Shown here: positions 1 through 11,311 of the stretch, piece by piece | How the letters are laid out: every line of letters starts with the position of its first letter | How positions within the stretch are numbered: the first letter of the stretch is position 1 | Assembly: GCA_016929115.1 (NCBI GenBank) | Contig: JAFGJL010000031.1 | Location: 1 to 41,558, forward strand | Origin: Candidatus Omnitrophota bacterium | Lineage (GTDB): Bacteria; Omnitrophota; Gorgyraeia; 2-01-FULL-45-10 | Reading direction: 5' to 3' | DNA: 41,558 nt | Notes under the pieces: generated by a model | What the model was told of the DNA's origin: nothing | What the model saw: the letters and a program-made list of their open reading frames with translations, nothing else | Databases searched by the model: none | Translations under genes and position numbers: made by a program

Positions 1-3299
<3,299 letters not shown>

Positions 3300-3304
3300 G
3301 CGTT

Positions 3305-4399
3305 TTACCCGACCTGCATCGGCAGGACCACGTAGACGTACTCATCGCCGATCCTCATCGCGCCCGCCTTCTCCGCGTCCGTCAGCTCGAATTGCACCGT
3401 CTCCTGGTCCACGTTCTTTAGCACGTCGATAAGGTAGTCGGGGTTGAACCCGATCGAGAGCTCCTTACCTTTATATTCGACACCCAGCTCCTCGCGCGCT
3501 TCCCCTAAGTAGGGGGTGCTTTTCGACATGATCAGTTTGTCGCGGCTTAAGTCCATTTTTATAGCGAGAGATTCGGCGTTTGTGAAAAGCGCTACGCGCC
3601 TTGCGGCGGCAAGCATCTTTTCACGCGAGACCGACATCTTTTCTTTCACCTCTTTTGGTATGACCTGCTCATAAGGCGGGAATTCGCCGTCGATCAGGCG
3701 CGCCGCCATCTTGGTCGCCCCAACGTCAAACAGGACCTGGTTGTCGGTGAAAAATATCTTCACTTCGCCGTCGCCGGTCAACAATTTGGAAAGCTCGTTT
3801 ATGGCCTTAGCCGGCACGATGAACTTTCTCTCTTGGTTCTTTGGGAATTGCATTTTGCGCTCCGCCATCGCCAACCTTCTCCCGTCCGTTGCCACAAGCC
3901 GCAGATACGACGGTTTTATAATAAAAAGGATGCCGTTCAGCGTGTAGCGCGTTTCATCATGGCTCATCGCGAAACTTGTCATATCCAGCATTTTTTTGAG
4001 TGTTTTTTGCTCTATCGCCAGACCATCCTTGTCTTTAAACTCCGGGATTTGTGGAAATTCATCTTTTGGGAGGCCCATGATCTTAAAGACACATTGTTGG
4101 CATTCCATGTGTATTAGGTTGTTCTTTTTTACCGAAACCATGATGTCGGTATCCGGCAATTCTTTTATGATGTCGAAGAATTTTTTCGCCGGTATCGTAA
4201 CCGAGCCTGTCAATTGCGGTTTTATTGATTCAGTTGATATGATCCCAAGGTCAAGATTGGTGGCCACAAAAACAATGTTATTATCTTTCGCCTCTATAAG
4301 TATGTTTGATAATATAGGGAGTGTGCTTTTTGGGTTTATGGCGTTCTGGACTATTTGAGTGCGTTTTAATAAAACATCTTTACTCACATTAAATTTCAT
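3305..4399 (-). CDS. dnaN: DNA polymerase III beta subunit (sliding clamp)
   Basis: DnaN forms the ring-shaped clamp that tethers the replicative polymerase to DNA. The 364-residue product has the usual clamp length and its three repeated domains. It begins MKFNVSKDVLLKRTQIVQNA, contains ATDGRRLAMAE near residue 170, and ends in the conserved YVYVVLPMQV motif that forms part of the partner-binding pocket. The ATG at 4399 is preceded on the minus strand by AGAGGA, a good ribosome binding site. The gene lies 145 bases downstream of dnaA in the classic dnaA-dnaN order. Confidence 0.97.
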   Translation of the reverse strand: MKFNVSKDVLLKRTQIVQNAINPKSTLPILSNILIEAKDNNIVFVATNLDLGIISTESIKPQLTGSVTIPAKKFFDIIKELPDTDIMVSVKKNNLIHMECQQCVFKIMGLPKDEFPQIPEFKDKDGLAIEQKTLKKMLDMTSFAMSHDETRYTLNGILFIIKPSYLRLVATDGRRLAMAERKMQFPKNQERKFIVPAKAINELSKLLTGDGEVKIFFTDNQVLFDVGATKMAARLIDGEFPPYEQVIPKEVKEKMSVSREKMLAAARRVALFTNAESLAIKMDLSRDKLIMSKSTPYLGEAREELGVEYKGKELSIGFNPDYLIDVLKNVDQETVQFELTDAEKAGAMRIGDEYVYVVLPMQVG

Positions 4400-4544
4400 T
4401 TTTTTCCTCTTCTTCTTTTAATTATTTAAAAATAGTAGCAGTCTCAGTAATAATTGTTGATATGTTGATAAACACCTAACTTCAACATGACCAATGTGTT
4501 GTGTATCCACAAAAAAAACCGCGCCCTATCCGGATATCAACAAC
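4400..4544 (-). promoter_or_regulatory. dnaA-dnaN intergenic region with a DnaA-box-like site
   Basis: This 145-base AT-rich spacer separates dnaA from dnaN. GTATCCACA at 4503-4511 differs from the DnaA-box consensus TTATCCACA at one position. It may hold a dnaN promoter, but I could not identify a convincing -35/-10 pair. It could be a secondary part of the origin; the better boxes are upstream of dnaA. Confidence 0.4.
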
Positions 4545-5927
4545 CTATCCCTTAATACTTTGGATAAGTTTATCAACAACCTCTTTAAACCCCTTTTTCG
4601 TCTTTAGGTCGGTCTCTATCTTCTCAAAAGCGTGCATAACCGTGGTGTGGTCACGCCCGCCGAATTGATAGCCTATCTCAGGCAAAGAGCAGTCTGTGAG
4701 CTGCCGCGCGAGATACATCGCGAGCTGGCGCGGGTAGGCGATCGCTTTTGAGCGCTTCTTCACCTTCATATCAGAAAGCTTGATATCGAAATACTCGCTC
4801 ACCTTCTTTTGTATAAGGTCGATCGAGACCTTCTTCTCACCCTCGATGATCATGTCTTTCAATACTTCCTTCGCGAGATCGGCTGATACGTCCTTACCGA
4901 TGAGCTTTGCGTAGGCGACGACGCGGATGAGCGCGCCTTCGAGCTCACGGATGTTCGTCCTGATCTTCTCCCCTAAAAAATACAGGACGTCGTCGGGCAG
5001 CGTGATCGTATCGCGCTCAGACTTCTTTTTCAGGATCGCGATCCTCGTCTCAAAGTCGGGCGGCTGGATGTCGGTGACTATGCCGTAAAGAAAACGCGAG
5101 ACGAGCCTTTCCTCAAGCCCGGGTATGTCCTTCGGCGGACGGTCGCTTGAGACGACGATCTGTTTGTGCGCGTCATAAAGGGCGTTAAATGTGTGGAAGA
5201 ACTCTTCCTGCGTCGATTCCTTGCCGGCGATGAAATGGACGTCGTCTATGAGAAGGATGTCGACGTTCCGGTACCTTTCCCTGAACTTTGCCATCGTCCT
5301 GTTCTGGATGGCGCCGATGAGCTGGTTGGTGAACTCCTCGCTCGAGATGTAGAGTATCTTGTAGCGCGGGAATTTCTGGAGGATCTTCTGGCCGATGGCG
5401 TGCATGAGGTGCGTCTTGCCGAGGCCCGTGCCGCCGTAGATGAAGAGCGGGTTATAGACTTTCGACGGCGAGTCACAGACGGCGAGCGAGGCGGCGTGCG
5501 CGAAGCGGTTGGACGGCCCGACGACGAAAGAGTCGAACGTGTAGCGCAGGTTCAGGCCGATCTCTTTTCCCGCGTCCGCCTTGTCCTTTGAAAAAGGCCA
5601 GAACGACCGCGCCTCTTTCTTCGTCTCCTCGGCGGGCCCCTTTGGCGCGGAATCTCCGCCGCTTGCGTCATGCAGCACGAACTCGATCGAGAGGTCCTTG
5701 CCGAATGCCTTCGACACGCCGTGGTGGAGGTTCGTCATGTAGCGCTCGAGCAGCCAGCCCTTGAAGAATTTGTTCGGCACCTCAAGCGTGATCGTATCCG
5801 GAGATGCCGATACGAAGCGTATGGGCGCGAACCAGATGGTAAAGGTCTGATCGTTGTCGAGCTCTTTCTTTATGATCTCCTGGGCTTTGAGCCAGGCGAC
5901 CGGCAGGTCCTGTTCCGTCACGCGCAT
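4545..5927 (-). CDS. dnaA: Chromosomal replication initiator DnaA
   Basis: DnaA binds DnaA boxes at oriC, melts the origin and recruits the helicase. The product (460 residues from the chosen start) has domain I (WLKAQEIIKKELD), a variable linker, an AAA+ domain with Walker A GGTGLGKTH at about 165-173 and Walker B ILLIDDVHF, and the DNA-binding signature GRDHTTVMHA near the C-terminus. I chose the ATG at 5927 because GAGG lies just upstream. An in-frame TTG at 5975 would add 16 residues but has no ribosome binding site, and would place a consensus DnaA box inside the coding region. Boxes in the leader suggest the usual autoregulation. Confidence 0.96.
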   Translation of the reverse strand: MRVTEQDLPVAWLKAQEIIKKELDNDQTFTIWFAPIRFVSASPDTITLEVPNKFFKGWLLERYMTNLHHGVSKAFGKDLSIEFVLHDASGGDSAPKGPAEETKKEARSFWPFSKDKADAGKEIGLNLRYTFDSFVVGPSNRFAHAASLAVCDSPSKVYNPLFIYGGTGLGKTHLMHAIGQKILQKFPRYKILYISSEEFTNQLIGAIQNRTMAKFRERYRNVDILLIDDVHFIAGKESTQEEFFHTFNALYDAHKQIVVSSDRPPKDIPGLEERLVSRFLYGIVTDIQPPDFETRIAILKKKSERDTITLPDDVLYFLGEKIRTNIRELEGALIRVVAYAKLIGKDVSADLAKEVLKDMIIEGEKKVSIDLIQKKVSEYFDIKLSDMKVKKRSKAIAYPRQLAMYLARQLTDCSLPEIGYQFGGRDHTTVMHAFEKIETDLKTKKGFKEVVDKLIQSIKG

Positions 5928-5939
5928 ATTCCTCAAAAT

Positions 5940-6060
5940 GTCCAGATTATCCACAGCTTTTCGGAGGTTTCCCAACGAAAATACAGAAGTTATTCACAAG
6001 TTATTAACAGCGTTTTTGCACGATAATTATAGTAAAGATGCAATAATATTGCAAGGAAAA
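5940..6060. other. Probable chromosomal replication origin (oriC) next to dnaA
   Basis: The stretch upstream of dnaA holds a perfect DnaA box TTATCCACA at 5947-5955, TTATTCACA at 5990-5998, and a weaker TTATTAACA at 6001-6009. AT-rich DNA follows to about 6070, including the palindrome TGCAATAATATTGCA at 6039-6053. Replication genes diverge leftward and rpmH-rnpA-yidC-parAB rightward from this gap, the arrangement typical of bacterial origins. Apart from the inverted repeat at 6144-6206 and the rpmH promoter, I see nothing clear in 6070-6394. GC-skew inversion over a longer contig would confirm the origin. Confidence 0.75.
6026..6054 (-). promoter_or_regulatory. Predicted dnaA promoter
   Basis: Reading leftward, -35 TTGCAA (6049-6054) and -10 TATAAT (6026-6031) are separated by 17 bases. 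Transcription would start near 6019 and give a leader of about 90 bases containing the DnaA boxes, which fits autorepression by DnaA. Confidence 0.65.
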
Positions 6061-6143
6061 ACGTAAAAAGCCACCAAACCCGCTATGCTCGTACTGAAAA
6101 TATTCTCAAATCATCCTATGATACATCGTGTGTTGGAAAAATA

Positions 6144-6206
6144 GGAAAAATAGGGACTGCCCCAAAAACATCTATTGCACGTTGAATGGGGCTGTCCCAT
6201 TTTTCC
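6144..6206. repeat. REP-like inverted repeat near oriC
   Basis: Arms 6144-6163 and 6188-6206 are near-perfect inverted copies (cores GGGACTGCCCC and GGGGCTGTCCC, flanked by GGAAAAAT and ATTTTTCC) around a 24-base loop. The GGGAC-GTCCC style resembles REP-type palindromes mobilised by RAYT transposases, but no transposase is visible in the window. A reading frame across it on the minus strand looks spurious. Confidence 0.6.
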
Positions 6207-6278
6207 TTCTCCTTCGCAAAAGACCTGACATTTTCAGTGAGAACATAGCGGGCCTGGGCTATTAACTTAAATAAGCTG

Positions 6279-6307
6279 TTGCGGCGGGAAAATCTTTGTG
6301 CTATAAT
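6279..6307 (+). promoter_or_regulatory. Predicted rpmH-rnpA promoter
   Basis: TTGCGG at 6279-6284 and a perfect TATAAT at 6302-6307 are 17 bases apart. The roughly 80-base leader that follows contains two hairpins: CCTCAAA/TTTGAGG (6313-6328) and a very GC-rich CGCGCGCC/CGCGCGCG stem (about 6329-6347). Confidence 0.7.
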
Positions 6308-6394
6308 CAATCCCTCAAAACTTTGAGGCGCGCGCCGGGCGCGCGCGTCCGGTATATTTTCCCGACGAGAAAATGGCCAGCGAAAGGAATTCAC

Positions 6395-6532
6395 ATGAAA
6401 TATACATTAAAACCGAAATCGAACCGTAAGCGCAAGAGGACACATGGGTTCAAAAAAAGGATGCGCGACCGCTGGGGAAGGGCTGTTCTGAAAAGAAGAC
6501 GGCAGAAAGGCCGCCACAAACTCACTGTGTAA
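6395..6532 (+). CDS. rpmH: 50S ribosomal protein L34
   Basis: L34 is a tiny, highly basic protein of the large ribosomal subunit. The 45-residue product starts [20 protein letters not shown] and ends GRHKLTV, matching the family along its whole length. A longer reading frame extends upstream, but the ATG at 6395 gives the standard protein and has AAAGGA just before it. It leads the rpmH-rnpA-yidD-yidC block on the rightward side of the probable origin, as in most bacteria. Confidence 0.97.
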   Translation: MKYTLKPKSNRKRKRTHGFKKRMRDRWGRAVLKRRRQKGRHKLTV

Positions 6533-6556
6533 CATAACGCGCGTGTGGATCCCGCC

Positions 6557-6916
6557 ATGGCCGCAGCCGAGAGCTTTTCCAAGAAAGAGCACATCATAAA
6601 ATCGAGAGAGTTCAGGGATGTCTATACAAAAGGCGTCTCTTTTAGAAAAGGGGCGGTTATTCTGTATACCATGCCGAACGGCCTTGGCTGGAATCGGCTG
6701 GGCTTTTCGATAAGCGCAAGGAATGTCAAGCGCGCCACCCGTAGAAACAGGATAAAAAGGCTCTTTCGGGAAGCTTATAGAAGAACAAAAAGCAAGACTA
6801 ACAGTGGCCACGACATCTTTCTTATAATCAAGAAGGACGATGAGAATGTTGGGGCATACAAACAGGCTGAAAAGATTCTTTTAGGCCTGCTTAAAAAGGC
6901 CGGAATAACACAATGA
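6557..6916 (+). CDS. rnpA: Ribonuclease P protein component
   Basis: RnpA is the protein partner of the RNase P ribozyme that trims tRNA 5' ends. The product of about 119 residues carries the signature RRNRIKRLFREAYR and the preceding core GFSISARNVKRATR. The start is uncertain: the ATG at 6557 and a GTG at 6545 are both possible and neither has a clear ribosome binding site. It lies 24 bases after rpmH and its stop overlaps the yidD start, so the four genes are probably one operon. Confidence 0.94.
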   Translation: MAAAESFSKKEHIIKSREFRDVYTKGVSFRKGAVILYTMPNGLGWNRLGFSISARNVKRATRRNRIKRLFREAYRRTKSKTNSGHDIFLIIKKDDENVGAYKQAEKILLGLLKKAGITQ

Positions 6917-7122
6917 AGGCGCTGGTAATAGGGTTGATAAGGTTTTATCGTAATTATTTGTCATTCATGCACTTGCGTTGTTGCAGATTTTATCCTTCAT
7001 GTTCTGAATATGCTGTGGATGCAGTGGATAAGTATGGCGTTGTCCTGGGTTTATGGAAAGGCCTGAAAAGGCTTTGCAGGTGCCATCCCTTTTCCGCAGG
7101 CGGGTACGATCCTTTAATCTAG
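6913..7122 (+). CDS. yidD: Membrane protein insertion efficiency factor YidD
   Basis: YidD is a small membrane-associated protein that aids YidC- and Sec-dependent insertion. The 69 residues match the family from end to end: an N-terminal amphipathic segment (LIRFYRNYLSFM), the RFYPSCSEYA motif, and RCHPFSAGGYDPL near the C-terminus. The start ATG overlaps the rnpA stop by four bases, implying translational coupling, and yidC follows 26 bases later. Confidence 0.95.
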   Translation: MKALVIGLIRFYRNYLSFMHLRCCRFYPSCSEYAVDAVDKYGVVLGLWKGLKRLCRCHPFSAGGYDPLI

Positions 7123-7148
7123 AGTTTAACCTATAAAAAGGTAAAAAA

Positions 7149-8735
7149 ATGGAAAAAAGACTTATTACTGCTATTGCCCTATCAATCCTTGTAATAATAT
7201 CGTTCCAACACTTCTTTGGTACCCCTCCAACGAAAAGAGCGGCCGAACAGCCTATGACGGTAGCGCCGGTTGCGTTGCAGCCGGAGAAAGAGGCCGCACC
7301 CCAGGCCCCGGAGGAAAGACCGGTTTCCGAAGAAGAATTCACATTTGAAAGCGACAGGCTCGTCATAACCTTCTCGAACGTAGGCGGTGCGATAAAGAAG
7401 CTACAACTAAAGGATTATAAAGACGCCTCCTCCCGCGATATGCTGGTATTGGCGTCGATACGCAACCCCAAGAACTATATTCTTTCGATGAGCGATCCCT
7501 CAAATGTTTTGCCTCTCAGCTCATCTCGCTATGAACTTACGCGCAAAGATAATCAGATAATCTATACCTTAAAACTATCGGGCATAGAGGTCGTTAAAAA
7601 ATATATCATACCTAACTCTAATTACCACATAGAGTTACGTAACATTATCAAGAATGTTTCCGGCAGTCAAAAAGATATTGGTTACCAACTTATAACCGGT
7701 TCCGGGCTACAGGAAACCAATGTTACCGATAAGCGCTTTGTGGATGTGACATCATTCATAAACGGCAAACTCGCAAAGTTCAAGCATCCCAAGAACGACA
7801 GGATAATATACCCGGGGACCGTTGAATGGACGGCGCTTCGGAGCAAATATTTTTCTATCATTGTAAAACCATTTGCGCCGACACAGAACGAGTTCTACAG
7901 CGCCGACCGGTCAGGGATGCTCACCTCGGGAATGACGATCCAGGACGTCTCGATGCCACCGGACTCTTTTGTCGATCAAAGGTTCATACTTTACACCGGG
8001 CCGAATGACCCGTCAGTGCTGGCGGCCGGCGGATACGGGCTTGAAGAGTCGATAACCTACGGATTTTTCGGCGAGATAAGCAAGGCCATGCTTTGGGTCA
8101 TGAAGTTCTTCTATCGTATAGTCCGCAGCTGGGGCCTCTCCATCATCCTTCTGGCGGTATTCCTAAACCTACTCCTCTTCCCACTAACGATAAAGAGCAT
8201 GAAGTCGATGCAGAAGATGCAGGCGCTTCACCCTCAAATGGAAAAGCTGAAGGCCCAATTTAAGGACAATCCACAAAAGCTCAATAAAGAGATCATGGAG
8301 CTTTATAAGAAATACAAGATAAACCCATTAAGTGGATGCCTACCGCTGATTCTGCAGATGCCGGTCTTCATAGCGCTCTATCAGGCGCTTATGCGCGCCA
8401 TAGAGCTTCGCGGCAATTCCTTTTTATGGATATCAGATCTTTCTATGCCCGATGCCGTGTCGATACCGTTTAAGCTGCCTCTCATAGGCAATACGCTCAA
8501 CGTGCTTGTAATACTTATGATAATCGCCATGGTGGTCCAGCAAAAGCTCTCGACCAAGTTTATGGGCGGCGCGGTAACCGCTGAACAGAAACAGCAGCAG
8601 AAGATCATGCTCATAATGATGCCAGTCATGTTCGGGTTCATTTTTTACAATATGCCGTCGGGTTTGGTGCTTTACTGGTTCGTGAACACGATACTTACAG
8701 TGGTCGAGCAGTACACTATTTCAAAATATTCGTAA
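7149..8735 (+). CDS. yidC: Membrane protein insertase YidC
   Basis: YidC inserts and folds inner-membrane proteins, alone or with SecYEG. The 528-residue product has the two-part layout of Gram-negative-type YidC. There is an N-terminal membrane anchor (about 5-22), a large periplasmic domain to about residue 310, and then the conserved insertase domain with LLLFPLTIKSMKSMQKM, NPLSGCLPLILQMPVFIALYQ and a final membrane pair near LVLYWFVNTILTVVEQ. The large periplasmic domain suggests a diderm cell. AAGG precedes the ATG. It closes the rpmH-rnpA-yidD-yidC operon. Confidence 0.96.
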   Translation: MEKRLITAIALSILVIISFQHFFGTPPTKRAAEQPMTVAPVALQPEKEAAPQAPEERPVSEEEFTFESDRLVITFSNVGGAIKKLQLKDYKDASSRDMLVLASIRNPKNYILSMSDPSNVLPLSSSRYELTRKDNQIIYTLKLSGIEVVKKYIIPNSNYHIELRNIIKNVSGSQKDIGYQLITGSGLQETNVTDKRFVDVTSFINGKLAKFKHPKNDRIIYPGTVEWTALRSKYFSIIVKPFAPTQNEFYSADRSGMLTSGMTIQDVSMPPDSFVDQRFILYTGPNDPSVLAAGGYGLEESITYGFFGEISKAMLWVMKFFYRIVRSWGLSIILLAVFLNLLLFPLTIKSMKSMQKMQALHPQMEKLKAQFKDNPQKLNKEIMELYKKYKINPLSGCLPLILQMPVFIALYQALMRAIELRGNSFLWISDLSMPDAVSIPFKLPLIGNTLNVLVILMIIAMVVQQKLSTKFMGGAVTAEQKQQQKIMLIMMPVMFGFIFYNMPSGLVLYWFVNTILTVVEQYTISKYS

Positions 8736-8742
8736 TAAAAAC

Positions 8743-8771
8743 TTGACGATTTTCTGTTTTTAGTGTAAACT
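8743..8771 (+). promoter_or_regulatory. Predicted parA-parB promoter
   Basis: TTGACG at 8743-8748 and TAAACT at 8766-8771 are separated by 17 bases, directly after yidC. The start of transcription would lie about 25 bases before the parS-like site, so ParB bound there could repress its own operon. Confidence 0.6.
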
Positions 8772-8803
8772 TTGTGGAAAATAGAGTGTGCCACGCAAAA
8801 AAT

Positions 8804-8819
8804 TGTTCCCCGTGGAACA
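8804..8819. other. parS-like ParB binding site
   Basis: TGTTCCCCGTGGAACA is a 16-base palindrome broken at one base. It is one change from TGTTCCACGTGGAACA and three from the classic parS TGTTTCACGTGAAACA. It lies 11 bases before parA near the probable origin, where parS sites cluster. I saw no second copy in the window. Confidence 0.7.
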
Positions 8820-8829
8820 CTAAGCACAA

Positions 8830-9663
8830 ATGTCTAAGATAATAGCCATCTGCAATCAAAAAGGCGGTGTTGGCAAGACGACCACCGCTACAAATCTCTC
8901 CACTTACCTTGCCCTGTCCGGCAAGAAAGTCCTCCTTATCGATATCGATCCACAAAGTAACGCCACAAGCGGCCTTGGTATAGACAAGCATAGTGTAAAG
9001 CTGAGCGTCTATGATCTGCTGATAGATGAAATAGACCCTCAGCTTGTAATACAGCCCACAGGAATAGAAAATTTCTCGCTGATACCGTCCAATCTCAATC
9101 TTACAGGCGCTGAGGTCGAGCTTGTCGGTATCATGGGCCGTGAATACCGCCTCAAAAAAGCCCTTTCCGCAGTCTCAGGCAATTACGATTTTATAATTAT
9201 AGATTGCCCTCCTTCGCTCGGGCTTTTGACCATAAACGCCCTTGCAGCAGCCAATTCGGTCCTCATCCCCATCCAATGCGAATACTATGCCCTCGAAGGA
9301 CTTAGTCAATTATCAAATACCATAGATCTTGTGAGGGAAAATATAAACGGGTCGCTCCAGATAGAAGGCGTCCTTCTTACTATGGCCGATTACAGAACGA
9401 ACCTTACCGGCGAGGTCATCCAGGAAGCCCGTAGCTTCTTTAAGGAAAAAGTCTATGGTACCGTTATCCCAAGAAATATAAGGATAACTGAATCTCCAGG
9501 ATTCGGCAAACCGATAGCTCTATATGATGCCAATTCGTTAGGAGCGCAAAAATACAGAGACTTTACAAATGAGCTGTTAGGCATAAAGAAAGAAACCATG
9601 AGTGAAGAAGGAGTTAGTGAAAACATTGAGGGTGAGTTAGTCCCGCCTAATCCAGAGTCTTAG
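8830..9663 (+). CDS. parA: Chromosome partitioning ATPase ParA (Soj)
   Basis: ParA is a deviant Walker-type ATPase that positions replicated origins together with ParB. The 277 residues show KGGVGKTT at 11-18, the DIDPQSNAT motif near 39, and DCPPSLGLLT near 125, all typical of chromosomal Soj/ParA of short form without an N-terminal helix-turn-helix. An acidic tail of about 25 residues after the core is unremarkable. The ATG at 8830 has no strong ribosome binding site. Location beside parB, a parS-like site and oriC supports the chromosomal rather than plasmid type. Confidence 0.95.
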   Translation: MSKIIAICNQKGGVGKTTTATNLSTYLALSGKKVLLIDIDPQSNATSGLGIDKHSVKLSVYDLLIDEIDPQLVIQPTGIENFSLIPSNLNLTGAEVELVGIMGREYRLKKALSAVSGNYDFIIIDCPPSLGLLTINALAAANSVLIPIQCEYYALEGLSQLSNTIDLVRENINGSLQIEGVLLTMADYRTNLTGEVIQEARSFFKEKVYGTVIPRNIRITESPGFGKPIALYDANSLGAQKYRDFTNELLGIKKETMSEEGVSENIEGELVPPNPES

Positions 9664-9745
9664 CAACACATGTGCGGGGTCCCGCTATGAATAGTGTCTA
9701 GTCTGGTTTAAGCGGGAAAAAAGTAGAGGAAGGCGAGGTTAAATA

Positions 9746-10624
9746 ATGGAAAAGAAAGCATTGGGCAAAGGACTGAGTGCGTTAATTCCACAAAAGGAAG
9801 TAAGCATAGAAAACAGCGCGGGGCAGGAAAAGGTTTTGGATCTGGCCATTTCCAAGATAAAGACGAACAAATACCAACCGCGTTTTGATTTCAATGAAGA
9901 GAAGCTTTCTGACCTGGTCAATTCCATCAAGGAGAAAGGGATAGTCCAGCCCGTTCTGGTCAGGGCCGCGCAGGAAGGCTATGAGCTGATCGCGGGCGAG
10001 CGCCGCCTGCGCGCGGCGAAAAAGGTGGGCCTCGAGTCGATACCCGCGATAATAAAGAACGTCGACGATCTCAACATGCTCGAGATATCGCTCATCGAGA
10101 ACATACAGCGTGAAGGCCTGAACCCGATCGAAGAGGCAAGGGCATTCCAGAAGTTCATTACCGATTTCCAGTTCACGCAGGAGAAGATATCCCAGGTCAT
10201 TGGCAAGGACCGCTCGACGATAGCGAATACGATCCGCCTTTTAAGCCTGCCGAAAAAGGTCCAGGATTATATTTCCCAAGGTGCGATAACTGCCGGCCAC
10301 GCCAAGGCGCTCCTGGCCCTCCCGACGGAGACGGGGCAGCTCAAGGTCTGCGAGGTCGTCATCAAGGGCAGCCTGTCGGTCAGGGAGACGGAGGATCTGG
10401 TCGCTAAGAGGACGTCTGGGTTAAAGAGAATAGCCCCTAAACAGGACCCCGACGTCGCCGAGCTCGAAAGCCAGCTACAGCGCTCGCTCGGCACGCGCGT
10501 CCGGATACTCCACGGCAAGAAGCGGGGGAGGATCCAGATCGACTACTATTCGAATGAGGACCTGAACAGGCTGCTTGATATCCTTTTGTCCAAGGCAAGC
10601 TCAACGCCCGCAAATGCGCAATAA
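9746..10624 (+). CDS. parB: Chromosome partitioning protein ParB (Spo0J)
   Basis: ParB binds parS and spreads or slides along DNA as a CTP-dependent clamp. The 292-residue product starts with the family leader KALGKGLSALIP. It contains the CTP-binding/ParB-N region with GERRLRAA (about 87-94) and ENIQREGLNPIEEA (about 116-129), a helix-turn-helix (about 140-165), and a C-terminal dimerisation region. AGGAAGGCGAGG lies upstream of the ATG. It follows parA by 82 bases; that gap contains a small GCGGG-CCCGC hairpin near 9674. Confidence 0.95.
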   Translation: MEKKALGKGLSALIPQKEVSIENSAGQEKVLDLAISKIKTNKYQPRFDFNEEKLSDLVNSIKEKGIVQPVLVRAAQEGYELIAGERRLRAAKKVGLESIPAIIKNVDDLNMLEISLIENIQREGLNPIEEARAFQKFITDFQFTQEKISQVIGKDRSTIANTIRLLSLPKKVQDYISQGAITAGHAKALLALPTETGQLKVCEVVIKGSLSVRETEDLVAKRTSGLKRIAPKQDPDVAELESQLQRSLGTRVRILHGKKRGRIQIDYYSNEDLNRLLDILLSKASSTPANAQ

Positions 10625-10647
10625 CCGCCTCTTATTATCAAAAATCC

Positions 10648-10676
10648 TTGACCGCGCAACCTTTCTTTATTATAAT
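10648..10676 (+). promoter_or_regulatory. Predicted ndk promoter
   Basis: TTGACC at 10648-10653 and a perfect TATAAT at 10671-10676 are 17 bases apart. Transcription should start near 10683, giving a leader of about 100 bases before ndk that matches no riboswitch known to me. Confidence 0.7.
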
Positions 10677-10783
10677 ATCTGATTACTCTAATAATTATGT
10701 CATATAGGCGCATGCCGATGAAGGCACGCGCGCGAGGACTTATTTTTCTTTAAAGCTTTACATAACGAGTTAAAGGGGCGCGT

Positions 10784-11281
10784 ATGACACAACAGACATT
10801 GGTCCTGATAAAGCCGGACGGCCTTAAGAAGTCGCTGACAGGGAACGTATTGACACGCCTTTCGGAGACTAAGCTCGATATCGTGGCGTCAAAGATCGTC
10901 AAGGTCTCCCGCCAGCTCGCCGAGCAGCACTACTCCATGCTCAAGGACAAGCCGTTCTACGAGGATCTCTTGAAATATATCATGGGCGATTACCACAAGC
11001 GCAAAGTGATGGCGCTCGTCTACTGGGGAGAGGACGCTATCGGCAAGGTGCGGCAGATATGCGGCTCCACGAACCCGGAAGAGGCCGACCCGGTATCGAT
11101 CCGCGGAGCGTACGGCAGGATCACGACGAAGGGCGTCTACGAGAACGTCATACACGCCTCGACGAACGAGCAGGAAGCCGAGCGCGAGATAAAGTTGTGG
11201 TTCCAGCCCGAAGAGGTCATAGTCGACCTCTATCCCACCAAGACGGTTAAAAAGACCCGTGAAGAGCGTGCCTGGGCGTGA
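10784..11281 (+). CDS. ndk: Nucleoside diphosphate kinase
   Basis: Ndk transfers the gamma phosphate from ATP to other NDPs through a phosphohistidine, balancing nucleotide pools. The 165-residue product starts QQTLVLIKPDGLKK, carries SIRGAYG, and has the active-site histidine at 124 in NVIHAS, followed by EREIKLWFQPEE. It is about 20 residues longer than the usual 140-150, from a short insertion before the active site and a basic C-terminal tail. GGGG precedes the ATG at 10784. It appears to lead its own transcript, and yicC begins 30 bases downstream. Confidence 0.95.
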   Translation: MTQQTLVLIKPDGLKKSLTGNVLTRLSETKLDIVASKIVKVSRQLAEQHYSMLKDKPFYEDLLKYIMGDYHKRKVMALVYWGEDAIGKVRQICGSTNPEEADPVSIRGAYGRITTKGVYENVIHASTNEQEAEREIKLWFQPEEVIVDLYPTKTVKKTREERAWA

Positions 11282-11311
11282 CAATCCCGAATATTTAAAA
11301 AAGGACAGAGC

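Noticed and set aside
6116-6394. Small minus-strand frame in the origin-rpmH gap
   Set aside because: It runs across an inverted repeat and the rpmH promoter and has no recognisable protein features.
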